Below, in pieces: positions 36,700 to 45,750 of a stretch of 64,000 nucleotides of DNA. The DNA comes from an uncultured Ruminococcus sp. (GTDB lineage Bacteria; Bacillota; Clostridia; Oscillospirales; CAG-272). The notes below the pieces were generated by a model that made no database searches, was not told the origin of the DNA, and worked only from the letters and a program-made list of their open reading frames with translations. Positions within the stretch are counted from its first letter, which is position 1. Each line of letters begins with the position of its first letter. The position numbers and the translations under genes were made by a program. The DNA lies in assembly GCA_902782445.1 (NCBI GenBank), contig CACZNC010000006.1, forward strand, positions 16,879 to 80,878, in the 5' to 3' direction.

Positions 36700-36960
36700 C
36701 CGGTCAGTCAGACGACAAGACATGGAATTCAGCCCCTCCAGAACGATCGAGACATATTCCGGGTCTGCCGCGCTCACGGGAATGTTCATGCCGAAGTAAC
36801 TGCCCACGGAGACGTTGTAGTACCGGTCCTGTTCTTCGTCCAGGTTCGGAGCCGGGATGATGCCGAAATCCGTTTCCATGTCGCGCAGCGCCTTTGCCCA
36901 CGCGATGTTTTCGTTCCAGAAAAGCGCTTGATTGTTCGGAAACATGATTTCCTGAACACG
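36700..36960 (-). pseudogene. Fragment of an ABC sugar-type solute-binding protein
   Basis: About 85 codons on the minus strand (FPNNQALFWNENIAWAKALR, DMETDFGIIPAPNLDEEQDR, FGMNIPVSAADPEYVSIVLE) match the interior of extracellular solute-binding proteins like those at 53564 and 55435 (D-D-F-G-I-I-P-F-P-K and the following region). Neither end of the gene is present and the surrounding frame is unrelated, so this is a remnant. It lies between the tRNA-Ser terminator and the ATP-grasp promoter. Confidence 0.7.
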
Positions 36961-37219
36961 GTGATTGTGCGAAAGTCCTATCGTGTTCTGACGGTTCGCG
37001 TTGTACATGACGGCATCGCCCTCCACGTGGCACATAACTCCGCAGGGTTTGCAATTATTCATATTCAAAACGGTATCTTTTCCGACAAACCGCAGAGTCA
37101 GCTGTTCAGGTTTCCTGTCATTTTACCGGAACCGGCTTCGTCCGGTATGAATGAATCTCCCGCAAACACCGCTTCCGCGCCGCAAGGATGTAAAATTTCA
37201 GTGTCGGGTCCGTGCATAC

Positions 37220-37248
37220 TTGACAAGGACGGGGATTTCCTGTATAAT
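37220..37248 (+). promoter_or_regulatory. Consensus promoter of the ATP-grasp/esterase unit
   Basis: TTGACA (37220-37225) and TATAAT (37243-37248) with a 17-bp spacer, 39 bases upstream of the GTG start. Confidence 0.88.
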
Positions 37249-37287
37249 ATACCAAATCAAAAACCTACTTGGAGAGTTGGTAAATCA

Positions 37288-38490
37288 GTGAATTTTATCT
37301 TCATTTCCCCCAATTTCCCGCACACCTACTGGCAGTTCTGCGACCGGCTGAAGAAAAACGGCGCGAACGTCCTCGGGATCGGCGACGCGGCGTTCGACGC
37401 GCTGGATGAGCCGCTCAAGAACGCGCTCACCGAGTATTACCGCGTCACCTCCCTCGAAAACTACGACGAGGTCTACCGCGCCGTCGCATATTTCGCCTCC
37501 CGGTACGGACACCCGGATTGGCTTGAATCCAACAATGAGTACTGGCTGGAGCAAGACGCGCACCTCCGCACGGATTTTCACATCACAACGGGGATCCAGG
37601 CCTCCGGGATCGGCGCGTGGAAGCACAAGTCCTCCATGAAGCCGGTCTATGCCTCCGCCTCCATTCCCACCGCCCGCTGCCATCCCGTCTCCACGCTCAC
37701 TGTAGCCCGGGATTTCATTGCGCAGAACGGCGGCTATCCGGTCATCGCAAAGCCGGATGTCGGCGTAGGCGCGGCGAACACATGGAAGCTGGAGGATGAC
37801 CGTGAGCTGGAAGCCTTTTTTGAGGACAAGCCGGACGTGCCCTATCTCATCGAGGAATTCGTCGAGGGCGATATCTGCTCCTACGACGCCGTCGTCGATT
37901 CCCACAACATGCCGCTGTTCGAATCCATGACGGTCTGGCCGCCGTCCGTCGCCGATATCGTCAACCGCGACCTCGATCTCTCCTACTATACCTGTCCCGC
38001 CGTCCCGGAGCCGCTCGAAAAGCTCGGACGCGCCGCGCTCGCCGCCTTCGGGGTGAGAAGCCGCTTTGTCCATCTCGAGTTTTTCCGGCTCACGAAGGCG
38101 CGGGCAGGACTGGGTGAGATCGGCGATTTCGTCGCGCTCGAGGTCAACATGCGTCCGGCGGGCGGCTATACGCCGGACATGATGGACTTTGCCCACTCCA
38201 CCGACGTCTATCAGATCTGGGCGGATATGGTGACGGCGGACAAAAGGCTCCTGCCGGACAGCGGCGAGCATCACTGGTGCGTTTACGCCAGCCGGAAGGA
38301 CAGCCACCGTTACCGCCACACCCATGAAGAGATCCTCGAAAAGTACGGGGACCGGATCGTCATGTGCGAGCGGATGCCGGAATTGATGTGGGCGACCATG
38401 GGATGCCAGATGTACACGGCGCACGCGTACAGCGAAGAAGAGGTCCACGCGTTTGTCGCGTTCGTGCACGAGAGGGAGGCGGAAGCATGA
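37288..38490 (+). CDS. ATP-grasp ligase-like protein
   Basis: A 400-residue ATP-grasp enzyme, probably forming a peptide-like or acyl-phosphate-dependent bond. ATP-grasp landmarks are GGYPVIAKPDVGVGAANTWK (lysine and glycine loop), YLIEEFVEGDICSYDAVVD, and the metal-binding VHLEFF and ALEVNMRPAGGYTPDMM. The N terminus NFIFISPNFPHTYWQFCDRL is a small Rossmann domain. The frame extends upstream to 36928, but the promoter and homology favour GTG at 37288 (GGAG upstream). Its stop overlaps the esterase start, a pairing seen in other bacteria. The substrate is unknown. Confidence 0.85.
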   Translation: MNFIFISPNFPHTYWQFCDRLKKNGANVLGIGDAAFDALDEPLKNALTEYYRVTSLENYDEVYRAVAYFASRYGHPDWLESNNEYWLEQDAHLRTDFHITTGIQASGIGAWKHKSSMKPVYASASIPTARCHPVSTLTVARDFIAQNGGYPVIAKPDVGVGAANTWKLEDDRELEAFFEDKPDVPYLIEEFVEGDICSYDAVVDSHNMPLFESMTVWPPSVADIVNRDLDLSYYTCPAVPEPLEKLGRAALAAFGVRSRFVHLEFFRLTKARAGLGEIGDFVALEVNMRPAGGYTPDMMDFAHSTDVYQIWADMVTADKRLLPDSGEHHWCVYASRKDSHRYRHTHEEILEKYGDRIVMCERMPELMWATMGCQMYTAHAYSEEEVHAFVAFVHEREAEA

Positions 38491-39242
38491 AGGAGGAATA
38501 TCCGAAACGCTTCAGCCCCATCCTCGGGCGGGACATGGAATGCGCCGTGTTCGCGGGAGAGGGGGAGGCGGAGAGGCTCTGTATCGCGTTCCCGCCGCAG
38601 AACGGGCGGTTTTACGATTTCGGGAATTTCGGCATGGTACAAAGCATTGCGCCGTGGATCGAATCCGGAAAGATCCGGCTTGTCTGCGCGGACGGCATCG
38701 ACGGGGAGACCTGGTCCCGGTCGGACGGCGATCCCCGGGAGCGGATCGCGCTGCAGGAGCGGTGGTTCCGGTATGTGACGGACGAGCTTCTGCCCGCCTT
38801 CGCGGTGGAAGGAAGGGGGACGCTCGTCTGCGGATGCAGCATGGGCGGCGTTCACGCGGGCAATTTCTTTTTCCGCCGGCCCGATCTCTTCGACGCCGTG
38901 ATCAGCCTGAGCGGCCTTTTCAACGCACAGTATTTCTTCGGTGATTACATGGATGAGACCGTCTACGCAAACTCCCCGGTCCACTTCTTGCCGAATATGC
39001 CCGCGGATCACCCCTGGATGGAACTCTACCGCCGCGGCCGGATCATTCTCTGCTGCGGACAGGGCGCGTGGGAGGAGGATCTTCTCGCCGGAACGCTCGA
39101 GCTGGACCGGATCCTCAATGAAAAAGACATCCCCCACTGGACGGATCTCTGGGGAAGCGACGTCTCCCACGACTGGGTCTGGTGGCAGAAGCAGCTGCCG
39201 TATTTCTTCCGGAGTCTGGCGGAGGACGGGTACTGGGGCTGA
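38487..39242 (+). CDS. Esterase-like alpha/beta hydrolase paired with the ATP-grasp protein
   Basis: A 251-residue alpha/beta hydrolase related to the esterase D/antigen 85-type group. The nucleophile elbow is GCSMGGVHAG (about residue 115) and a C-terminal WGSDVSHDWVWW offers the His. The Asp is likely in the RIILCCGQGAWEED region. No signal peptide is seen. ATGA overlap with the ATP-grasp gene implies linked function, perhaps trimming or loading a carboxylate substrate (inference). Confidence 0.82.
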   Translation: MKEEYPKRFSPILGRDMECAVFAGEGEAERLCIAFPPQNGRFYDFGNFGMVQSIAPWIESGKIRLVCADGIDGETWSRSDGDPRERIALQERWFRYVTDELLPAFAVEGRGTLVCGCSMGGVHAGNFFFRRPDLFDAVISLSGLFNAQYFFGDYMDETVYANSPVHFLPNMPADHPWMELYRRGRIILCCGQGAWEEDLLAGTLELDRILNEKDIPHWTDLWGSDVSHDWVWWQKQLPYFFRSLAEDGYWG

Positions 39243-39257
39243 GGCGATGGTGTGCGT

Positions 39258-40565
39258 ATGAAGCAAAAACTGTTTGTCCGGATAGACGGGATTTTCTGCG
39301 AACACTGTGTCGAGACGATCACGCGCGCGCTCGAAGCCGTCCATGGCATTGAGCGCGTATCCATACGGAACAACGTCGCAGAGATCGCGGGGGAATCCCT
39401 TCCCTCGTCCGACGTGATCGTCGAAACGATCCGCCGCGTCGGATACGATACGGATGAGACAAAGATCTCCGAGGATCGGCGAGTTGCCGCGCGGACCGTC
39501 CGATGGACCGAATTTCTTCTGATCGCCGCCCTGATCCTGCTCTTCGCCTTCGTTTTGCGGCTGGTTTTCGGCTACAACGTCTTTCATGCGATCCCCGCTG
39601 TTGACAGTTCTCTCTCCTACGGGATGCTCTTCGTCACGGGCATTCTCACAAGCGTCCACTGTATCAGCATGTGCGGCGCGATCGGGATTTTCGCCTCCTA
39701 TGAATCCGGATCCGCGCGGAGTATCGGGCGTCCGCTTCTCTACAACGCCGGGCGCGTGATCTCCTATACGGCAGTCGGCGGTCTGGCGGGGCTGGCGGGC
39801 AGTGTGTTCAGCGTCAGTATGACCCTGCGCGGCGTCGTTATCCTCACGGCGGCCCTCGTGATGTTCTTCATGTCGCTCTCGATGCTCGGGCTCCTCTCCT
39901 TCCGCCTCCCGCGCTTCTTCGAGATCCGCGCGAGGGGTAAGAGGAGGGGCGCGTTCGTGATCGGGCTGTTAGGCGGCCTCATGCCGTGCGCACCTCTTCA
40001 GGCCATGCAGATCTACGCGCTGTCTACGGGCAGTTTCATAAAGGGCACACTCTCGATGGCCCTGTTCGCGCTTGGGACCGTCCCGCTGATGCTGACGGCA
40101 GGCGCGGCGCTGAATCTGGCAAAGGGAAAGGCGAAGATCCTGTTCGGCAAGATCGCCGCGGTGCTCATGGTGCTCCTTTCCCTGTCGATGCTTGTCCGGG
40201 GCCTTTCCTCGCTCGGCATCGACGTGACGGGTTTCTTTTCCCCCCGGTACGACGGGATCGCCGCGGTCATGGGGGAGGACGGTGTCCAGACGGCAGAATT
40301 CGATCTGGAATTTGATTCCTATGCCGACATCGTCGTGCAGAAAGGCGTCCCGGCGCGGATCGTCGTTCACGCGAACGCCGGGAAGATCACCGGGTGCAAC
40401 AATGAAATCGTCAGCCGCGATTTCGGCTTTGACGTGAAGCTCGTCCCGGGGGACAACATCATCGAGTTTCTGCCGGAAAAAGAAGGGGACTACGTCTATT
40501 CGTGCTGGATGAATATGATCCGGAACCACATCCGGGTCATTGACGATCCGGACTATTTCAAATGA
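39258..40565 (+). CDS. HMA domain-TauE/SafE-like membrane domain-cupredoxin-like fusion
   Basis: A 435-residue membrane protein with three parts. Residues ~1-65 are a heavy-metal-associated domain with IDGIFCEHCVETI (C-x2-C). Residues ~80-310 hold at least six membrane helices of the DsbD/SafE-like transporter type, with conserved Cys in VHCISMCGAIG and GGLMPCAPLQAM. The C-terminal ~110 residues (FDSYADIVVQKGVPARIVV, DFGFDVKLVPGDNIIEFLP, YSCWMNMIRNHI) form a cupredoxin-like domain with Cys and Met as possible copper ligands. The ATG at 39258 is favoured over an in-frame GTG at 39252. Copper or redox handling is likely. Confidence 0.85.
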   Translation: MKQKLFVRIDGIFCEHCVETITRALEAVHGIERVSIRNNVAEIAGESLPSSDVIVETIRRVGYDTDETKISEDRRVAARTVRWTEFLLIAALILLFAFVLRLVFGYNVFHAIPAVDSSLSYGMLFVTGILTSVHCISMCGAIGIFASYESGSARSIGRPLLYNAGRVISYTAVGGLAGLAGSVFSVSMTLRGVVILTAALVMFFMSLSMLGLLSFRLPRFFEIRARGKRRGAFVIGLLGGLMPCAPLQAMQIYALSTGSFIKGTLSMALFALGTVPLMLTAGAALNLAKGKAKILFGKIAAVLMVLLSLSMLVRGLSSLGIDVTGFFSPRYDGIAAVMGEDGVQTAEFDLEFDSYADIVVQKGVPARIVVHANAGKITGCNNEIVSRDFGFDVKLVPGDNIIEFLPEKEGDYVYSCWMNMIRNHIRVIDDPDYFK

Positions 40566-40618
40566 GGAGAATCCGCGCGGCTCTGTCGGGCAGCGGGAAC
40601 TTGATACCAGAGAAAGCC

Positions 40619-41140
40619 ATGATGAAAAACGGAAAGAACCGGATTTGTACGGTCCTGCTCGCCCTGCTCTGCGCCCTTCTGCCGGCCTGCTCGGGCGGCG
40701 CTGAGGACACACGCGCGGAAGCCGCGATTTACAGCGAGTTGAAAGCGGACGGCGAAACGGTGACGATACCAACAGAAGGCATTGCGCAGACGGCAGGATT
40801 TTTCAACTACAACGCCGACGGGGTTACGGTCCAGCTGGTCGCCCTGCGGGACGGGGGCGGCAAAGTGCACGCGGCTTTCAATACCTGTCAGAGCTGTTCC
40901 CCCTCCCCGAAGGCGTATTACCGGCAGACCGGCGAACTTCTCGAATGCGCCAACTGCGGGTTTACGTTCGCGCCGGAGGAGGTCGGCATCACGCACGGAG
41001 GGTGCAACCCATGGCCCGTCGCGGGCATTGTGATCGGTGACGATGTGATCACGGTCCCCACCGCTTCCCTCGATGAGATGAGACCGGCCTTCCTTTCATG
41101 GGCAGGTCCGACGGGCCGCTCTGCAGGTCAGGGAGAATGA
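40619..41140 (+). CDS. DUF2318-type lipoprotein with Fe-S/metal Cys motifs
   Basis: A 173-residue lipoprotein. The signal peptide (ICTVLLALLCALLPAC) ends in a lipobox L-P-A-C. The mature part is DUF2318-like: FFNYNADGVTVQLVALRDGG, then FNTCQSCSPSPKAYYRQ and ECANCGFTFAPEEVG, with HGGCNPWPV, giving five Cys and a His that could bind a metal or cluster. DUF2318 proteins accompany iron or copper uptake systems. It follows the HMA-TauE fusion; an overlapping in-frame ATG at 40562 is possible, but the signal peptide starts at 40619. Confidence 0.85.
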   Translation: MMKNGKNRICTVLLALLCALLPACSGGAEDTRAEAAIYSELKADGETVTIPTEGIAQTAGFFNYNADGVTVQLVALRDGGGKVHAAFNTCQSCSPSPKAYYRQTGELLECANCGFTFAPEEVGITHGGCNPWPVAGIVIGDDVITVPTASLDEMRPAFLSWAGPTGRSAGQGE

Positions 41141-41141
41141 T

Positions 41142-41924
41142 ATGCTGAATCAGTTTTCAAGAACACAGTTGCTCTACGGCGCGGAGACGATGGACCGGCT
41201 GGCGTCTTCCCGTGTCGCGGTATTCGGGATCGGCGGCGTCGGCGGATATGCGGTCGAAGCCCTTGCCCGGTCCGGGATCGGCGCGCTCGATCTGATCGAC
41301 GACGACAAGGTATGCCTGACAAACCTCAACCGCCAGATCCTCGCCACCCGGAAGACGGTCGGACATTACAAAGTGGACGCTGCGGAAGAGCGGATCCGGG
41401 AAATCAATCCCGCCTGCGAAGTCCGGACCCACAAGACCTTTTTCCTCCCGGAAACGGAGGATCAGTTTGATTTTCGGGAGTACGACTACGTCGTCGACGC
41501 GATCGATACGATTTCGGGAAAGCTCGCGATCGTCATGAAAGCGAAGGAAGCGGCGGTCCCGGTCATCTCTTCCATGGGGGCGGGGAACAAGGTAAACGCT
41601 TCGCTGTTCGAAGTCGCCGACATCTATGAGACCTCTGTCTGCCCGCTTGCGCGCGTGATGCGGATCGAATGCAGGAAGAGGGGCATCGACTCGCTGAAAG
41701 TGGTCTACTCAAAGGAAAAGCCGAAGAGACCGCTTGAGGATATGTCCATCAGCTGCCGTCAGCACTGCATCTGTCCTCCGGGGACCGCCAGAAAGTGCAC
41801 CCAGCGGAGGGACATCCCGGGATCGACGGCGTTCGTTCCTTCCGTTGCCGGATTGATCATCGCGGGGGAGGTCGTGAACGATCTCGCGGGAAGAACGGCG
41901 GGCGCCTTCCACTCCGCTCTGTAA
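41142..41924 (+). CDS. tcdA: tRNA threonylcarbamoyladenosine dehydratase
   Basis: A 260-residue E1/ThiF-like enzyme that cyclises t6A37 in tRNA using ATP. The nucleotide-binding GIGGVGGYAVEALARSG lies near residue 29. IDDDKVCLTNLNRQI and DAIDTISGK are typical of the family, and Cys-rich segments (SISCRQHCICPPG) are near the end. Length matches the family. It starts one base after the previous stop, so it is co-transcribed, though no functional link is obvious. Confidence 0.92.
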   Translation: MLNQFSRTQLLYGAETMDRLASSRVAVFGIGGVGGYAVEALARSGIGALDLIDDDKVCLTNLNRQILATRKTVGHYKVDAAEERIREINPACEVRTHKTFFLPETEDQFDFREYDYVVDAIDTISGKLAIVMKAKEAAVPVISSMGAGNKVNASLFEVADIYETSVCPLARVMRIECRKRGIDSLKVVYSKEKPKRPLEDMSISCRQHCICPPGTARKCTQRRDIPGSTAFVPSVAGLIIAGEVVNDLAGRTAGAFHSAL

Positions 41925-42048
41925 AAACGAGCCTGTCCGCCCGCATCTTCCAAAGCGCGTTCCATGAAACGGAAAATCCCGCGGCATCCGTCTCATTCTT
42001 TCAAACGATCCGTCAGAAATCGCCGCAGCCGCACGGCACAGGTTCATT

Positions 42049-42864
42049 ATGGCATTCACAAAAGGCGCACCGCCCGGTTTTCACGTCGAGATCATCCCGC
42101 CGAAGCAGGATTCCGGGAAACTGGAAGAGGACCTCGAACTGTTCGCGTCCAAGTTCGAGCGGGTGATGGACAGCGGATTCACCGCTTCGATCACCGACAA
42201 CGCGATGGGGCTTCTGGCGTTTCAGGGACACGAATGCATCGAGGAGCTCGGACTCCGCCCGCGCCCGGATCAGGTTCTGATCCATCTCAACACCTTCCAC
42301 ACGAAACGGAACCTCGACGAGATCCTCGAATCCTGCGAAAAACTGGGGATCACTTCGATCCTCGCCATCAGCGGGGACGGCTCTCCCCGGCTCCCGAAGC
42401 TGAAACCCGCGGACGTGGAAGCAGAGGGCACCGCTTCCGTCACCTCCGTGGAGCTGACGCGGTACATCCGGAAGCATTATCCGTCCTTCACGGTCGGCGT
42501 CGCGTTCAACCCCTACGAACCGGAAGCACATGAATTCGAAAAGCTGAAAAGAAAGCTCGACGCCGGCGCGGCCTTTGTCATCACGCAGCCGATCATCGAA
42601 CGAAACGCCGTGGTGGACAGGCTTCTCACGGAATACCCCGATCTGCCCGTGACCGTCGAGGCGTGGATGTCGAAAAAGCTGTTCCTGCTTTCGGACGTGG
42701 TGGGCTATCCCATCCCGGAGGACGCGGCTTTCGACCCGGTCGGGACGCTGGGAGAGCTTCGCGGACTGTACCCGGGGTGCGGCTTCTATCTCTCCCTCCT
42801 CGGCTTCAAGACGCAGTACCCGGTGATCGAAGAAATGGCGGCGGAGAGGAGGGACAGCAAATGA
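42049..42864 (+). CDS. Methylenetetrahydrofolate reductase (MetF family)
   Basis: A 271-residue TIM-barrel flavoprotein that reduces methylene-THF to methyl-THF. FHVEIIPPKQDSG opens the barrel with the catalytic-type Glu, SITDN follows, LIHLNTFHTKRNLDEI corresponds to the H-x-T segment, and AISGDGSPR matches the conserved L-x-G-D-x-P loop. VGVAFNPYEP and FVITQPII are also conserved. EtfB and EtfA follow directly with an ATGA overlap, suggesting that electrons come through a flavoprotein. Confidence 0.85.
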   Translation: MAFTKGAPPGFHVEIIPPKQDSGKLEEDLELFASKFERVMDSGFTASITDNAMGLLAFQGHECIEELGLRPRPDQVLIHLNTFHTKRNLDEILESCEKLGITSILAISGDGSPRLPKLKPADVEAEGTASVTSVELTRYIRKHYPSFTVGVAFNPYEPEAHEFEKLKRKLDAGAAFVITQPIIERNAVVDRLLTEYPDLPVTVEAWMSKKLFLLSDVVGYPIPEDAAFDPVGTLGELRGLYPGCGFYLSLLGFKTQYPVIEEMAAERRDSK

Positions 42865-43649
42865 TAATCGTGGTTTGTGTCAAGCAGGTCCCCGCGACGA
42901 CCGACGCAAAGATCGATCCCGAAACCAAGAGGATCATCCGGGAGGGGACGAAATCGGTCCTCAACCCCTTCGATCTGTATGCGATCGAAGAGGCGATCCG
43001 CATCCGCGAAAAGGTCGGCGGCGAGGTCTGTGTGCTGTCGATGGGCCCGGAGAGCGCGAAAAACGTCCTGATCGAGGCGCTGTCCATGGGAGCGGACCGG
43101 GCGTTTCTGCTCTGCGGAAGAGAGTTTGCCGGCTCCGATACGTGGGCGACGAGCTATGCGCTCTCGCGGGCCATCAAGACCGTCGGCGGTGTCGATCTGA
43201 TCCTGTGCGGCAAACAGGCGGTCGACGGGGACACGGCGCAGGTCGGTCCCGGGATCGCCGCCCAGCTGGATCTCATGCAGGCGGCAAACGTCTCGAAAGT
43301 GGAGGAAATCACCTCAGACGCCGTCACGGTCTCCCGCATGACCGAGAACGGGTTTGACGTGCTGAGGCTGAAACTGCCCGCGCTGCTCACCGTGCTGAAG
43401 GACATCAACGAGCCGCGCGTCCCCACGCTGAAAGACGCGAGGAAGGCGAGGGCGGCCGAAATCACGGTCTGGGGGTCCGGGGACATCGGAGCGGATCCGG
43501 ATCTGATCGGCCTGAACGCGTCTCCCACGCGCGTCGTGAAAACGGAGCCTCCCGCCGTGCGGAACACCGTCACCGTGAAGCTCGGGGGAGAACCCGCGGA
43601 CGCGGCGAAAGCGCTTGTCGGCGAGATGATCGGCCGCGGATTGCTGTGA
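42861..43649 (+). CDS. etfB: Electron transfer flavoprotein subunit beta
   Basis: A 262-residue EtfB. It opens VVCVKQVPATTDAKIDPETK, has NPFDLYAIEEAIRI, the AMP/FAD-binding VCVLSMGPESAKNVL and the signature GKQAVDGDTAQVGPG (about residue 120), followed by LPALLTVLKDINEPRVPTL. The coupled position between MetF and EtfA suggests a dedicated electron carrier, possibly bifurcating. GGAGGG lies upstream of the ATG. Confidence 0.95.
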   Translation: MIIVVCVKQVPATTDAKIDPETKRIIREGTKSVLNPFDLYAIEEAIRIREKVGGEVCVLSMGPESAKNVLIEALSMGADRAFLLCGREFAGSDTWATSYALSRAIKTVGGVDLILCGKQAVDGDTAQVGPGIAAQLDLMQAANVSKVEEITSDAVTVSRMTENGFDVLRLKLPALLTVLKDINEPRVPTLKDARKARAAEITVWGSGDIGADPDLIGLNASPTRVVKTEPPAVRNTVTVKLGGEPADAAKALVGEMIGRGLL

Positions 43650-43662
43650 GGAGGGGACGGAA

Positions 43663-44688
43663 ATGAAAGTACTTGACGAACTGGACAGAAAGACATACAA
43701 GAACGTCTGGACGATTTCGGAATGCACGGGCGGCGCGGTCCATCCGGTCTCCTACGAACTGCTCGGCGCCGCGCGGAAACTCGCCGCAGAGCGGGGCTGC
43801 GAGGTCTGGACGATCGCGCTCGGCCATGGGATCGGCGCCCGTCTCGAATCGCTCTTCGCCTACGGCGCGGATAAGATCATCGCCGTGGACGACGAACGGC
43901 TCCGCGTGTTCAACGACGAGCTGGAATGCCATATCCTCGAGAGGCTTGTGAAGAAATACCGCCCCGAGATCATCCTCTGCGCCGCCACAAGCCGCGGACG
44001 CGCGCTCATCCCCCGTCTCGCGGGCAGAATCCGCTCGGGACTCACGGCGGACTGTACGGGACTGGCGATCGATCCGGAAAACGGCGATCTGCTCCAGACC
44101 CGTCCCGCGTTCGGCGGCAACATCATGGCGACCATCCGCAGCGGGGAATACCGGCCTCAGATGGCGACGGTGCGGCCGCGCGTGATGCCGATGCCCGAGC
44201 CGGAGGTGGGCCGGATGGGAGAGATCATCCGCGAGACCGTGACGCCGGAGGACGCCTTGAACGTCAAGGAGATCCTCGGGACCATCGGGCGGCATGAGCC
44301 CACGGTCAATCTCACCGACGCCCGGATCATCGTCGCCGGGGGCCGCGCCATGAAGGGCCCGGAGGGCTTCAAACTGCTTGAGGCGTTTGCAGACCGGATC
44401 GGAGGGGCGGTGGGAGCGAGCCGCGCCGCGGTGGACAACGGTTGGATCGCCTATCCGCATCAGATCGGGCAGACCGGCACGACGGTGCAGACGGACGTGT
44501 ACATCGCCTGCGGGATCTCGGGCCAGATCCAGCACCTGATCGGCATGCAGTCCTGCAAAACCATCATCGCCATCGACATCGACGACACGACGCCCATGAT
44601 GAAGCTTGCGGATATCGCAGTCAAGGGCGATCTCTTTGAGATCATCCCCGCGGTCATGAAGGAGCTGGACGAAAGAAGCGGCGCATAA
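43663..44688 (+). CDS. etfA: Electron transfer flavoprotein subunit alpha
   Basis: A 341-residue EtfA. The N-terminal domain includes VWTISECTGGAVHPVSYELL and ADKIIAVDDERL. The C-terminal FAD domain has IIVAGGRAMKGPEGFKLLE, GGAVGASRAAVDNGW, PHQIGQTGTTVQTDVYIACG and SGQIQHLIGMQSCKTIIAID, which bind FAD. Complete. It pairs with EtfB 13 bases upstream. It ends 59 bases before the methyltransferase gene. Confidence 0.96.
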   Translation: MKVLDELDRKTYKNVWTISECTGGAVHPVSYELLGAARKLAAERGCEVWTIALGHGIGARLESLFAYGADKIIAVDDERLRVFNDELECHILERLVKKYRPEIILCAATSRGRALIPRLAGRIRSGLTADCTGLAIDPENGDLLQTRPAFGGNIMATIRSGEYRPQMATVRPRVMPMPEPEVGRMGEIIRETVTPEDALNVKEILGTIGRHEPTVNLTDARIIVAGGRAMKGPEGFKLLEAFADRIGGAVGASRAAVDNGWIAYPHQIGQTGTTVQTDVYIACGISGQIQHLIGMQSCKTIIAIDIDDTTPMMKLADIAVKGDLFEIIPAVMKELDERSGA

Positions 44689-44747
44689 GTACGCATACCG
44701 CCGGTTTTCACCATATACCAAATGAAATCATAACAAGGAGACATGCC

Positions 44748-45554
44748 ATGCTGATCATCGGAGAAAAACTGAACGGAGCCATCAAATCCGTGGCGGAGGC
44801 GATCCGGAACCGGGACGGGGCGTTCATCCGCGATCTCGCTTCGCGCCAGCTCGACAGCCGGGCGGATTATCTCGATATCTGTTCCGGGGTGCCGGAGGGA
44901 GACGCGGACGTACTCAAGTGGATGATCGACCTCATTCAAACCGATCACCCCGACGTGCGCTTCAGCCTCGACAGCCCCAATCCCGACACCATTCTTGCGT
45001 GTATTCCCCTCTGCAATAATCCGGGCATCATCAATTCGGTCTCCCTCGAAGGGGACAAGATCGACAAAATCCTCCCGGCTGTCAAAGGACAGAACGGCTG
45101 GAAGGTCATCGCGCTCCTCTTGGACGAGAGCGGTATGCCGGAGACGGTGGAGAAGCGGATGGAGAGCTTTCACCGGATCATGGAGAAGGCGGCGGAGATC
45201 GGCGTCTCCATGGATCGGATGTACTTTGACCCTCTGGTGTTTACGGTCGCCACCTCGCCCGACAGCTTTCTGAATTTCATCGGCACATCCCGGCGAATCC
45301 GTGAGGAATACCCGGATGCCCACATCATCAGCGGGCTCTCCAACATTTCCCACGGCCTGCCGAGCCGGAAGACGCTGAATCACGCGTTTCTCATCGGCGC
45401 GATGATGAACGGCATGGACAGCGCAATCATGGACCCGACGAACCGTGACATGCTCGGCGGCGTCTACGCGGCGGAAGCGCTCCTCGGGATCGACGAATAC
45501 TGCATCGAATATCTGTCCGCCTACCGGGAGGATCTCTTCGGGGTGCAGAAGTGA
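44748..45554 (+). CDS. Methyltetrahydrofolate methyltransferase-like, pterin-binding protein
   Basis: A 268-residue TIM barrel of the pterin-binding/DHPS-like type found in AcsE and MtgA methyltransferases, which move methyl groups between THF and a corrinoid protein. It opens MLIIGEKLNGAIKSVAEAI, then ADYLDICSGVPEGDADVL, SLDSPNPDTI, FDPLVFTVATSPDSF and ISGLSNISHGLPSRKTLN (the conserved N-x-S). No corrinoid protein or methylamine/O-demethylase gene is in the window. AAGGAGA precedes the ATG. With MetF-EtfBA it makes a methyl-branch module. Confidence 0.88.
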   Translation: MLIIGEKLNGAIKSVAEAIRNRDGAFIRDLASRQLDSRADYLDICSGVPEGDADVLKWMIDLIQTDHPDVRFSLDSPNPDTILACIPLCNNPGIINSVSLEGDKIDKILPAVKGQNGWKVIALLLDESGMPETVEKRMESFHRIMEKAAEIGVSMDRMYFDPLVFTVATSPDSFLNFIGTSRRIREEYPDAHIISGLSNISHGLPSRKTLNHAFLIGAMMNGMDSAIMDPTNRDMLGGVYAAEALLGIDEYCIEYLSAYREDLFGVQK

Positions 45555-45566
45555 TTCTGCCAAACC

Positions 45567-45608
45567 AAAACGCCGTGTTTGCTCCTGCGCGGGCATCACG
45601 GCGTTTTC
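45567..45608 (+). terminator. Terminator after the methyltransferase
   Basis: AAAACGCCGTG pairs perfectly with CACGGCGTTTT over a 19-base loop and is followed by T and C. It ends the MetF-Etf unit. Confidence 0.85.
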
Positions 45609-45750
45609 TGCGTTCTGTGTCGGTTTTCATACTATTCTCGCTCTAAAAAGCTAACTATATGGGTTTTGATCGCTCTCCGTAGAGTGCGAACAATCTATGA
45701 TTGTGAGCTCACGAATGATAACTGTTTTCCCTTTTAGTTTGAGATTAGTA

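Noticed and set aside
36928..37287. N-terminal extension of the ATP-grasp protein
   Set aside because: It overlaps the antisense solute-binding remnant and the promoter at 37220-37248, and the homology begins at the GTG at 37288.
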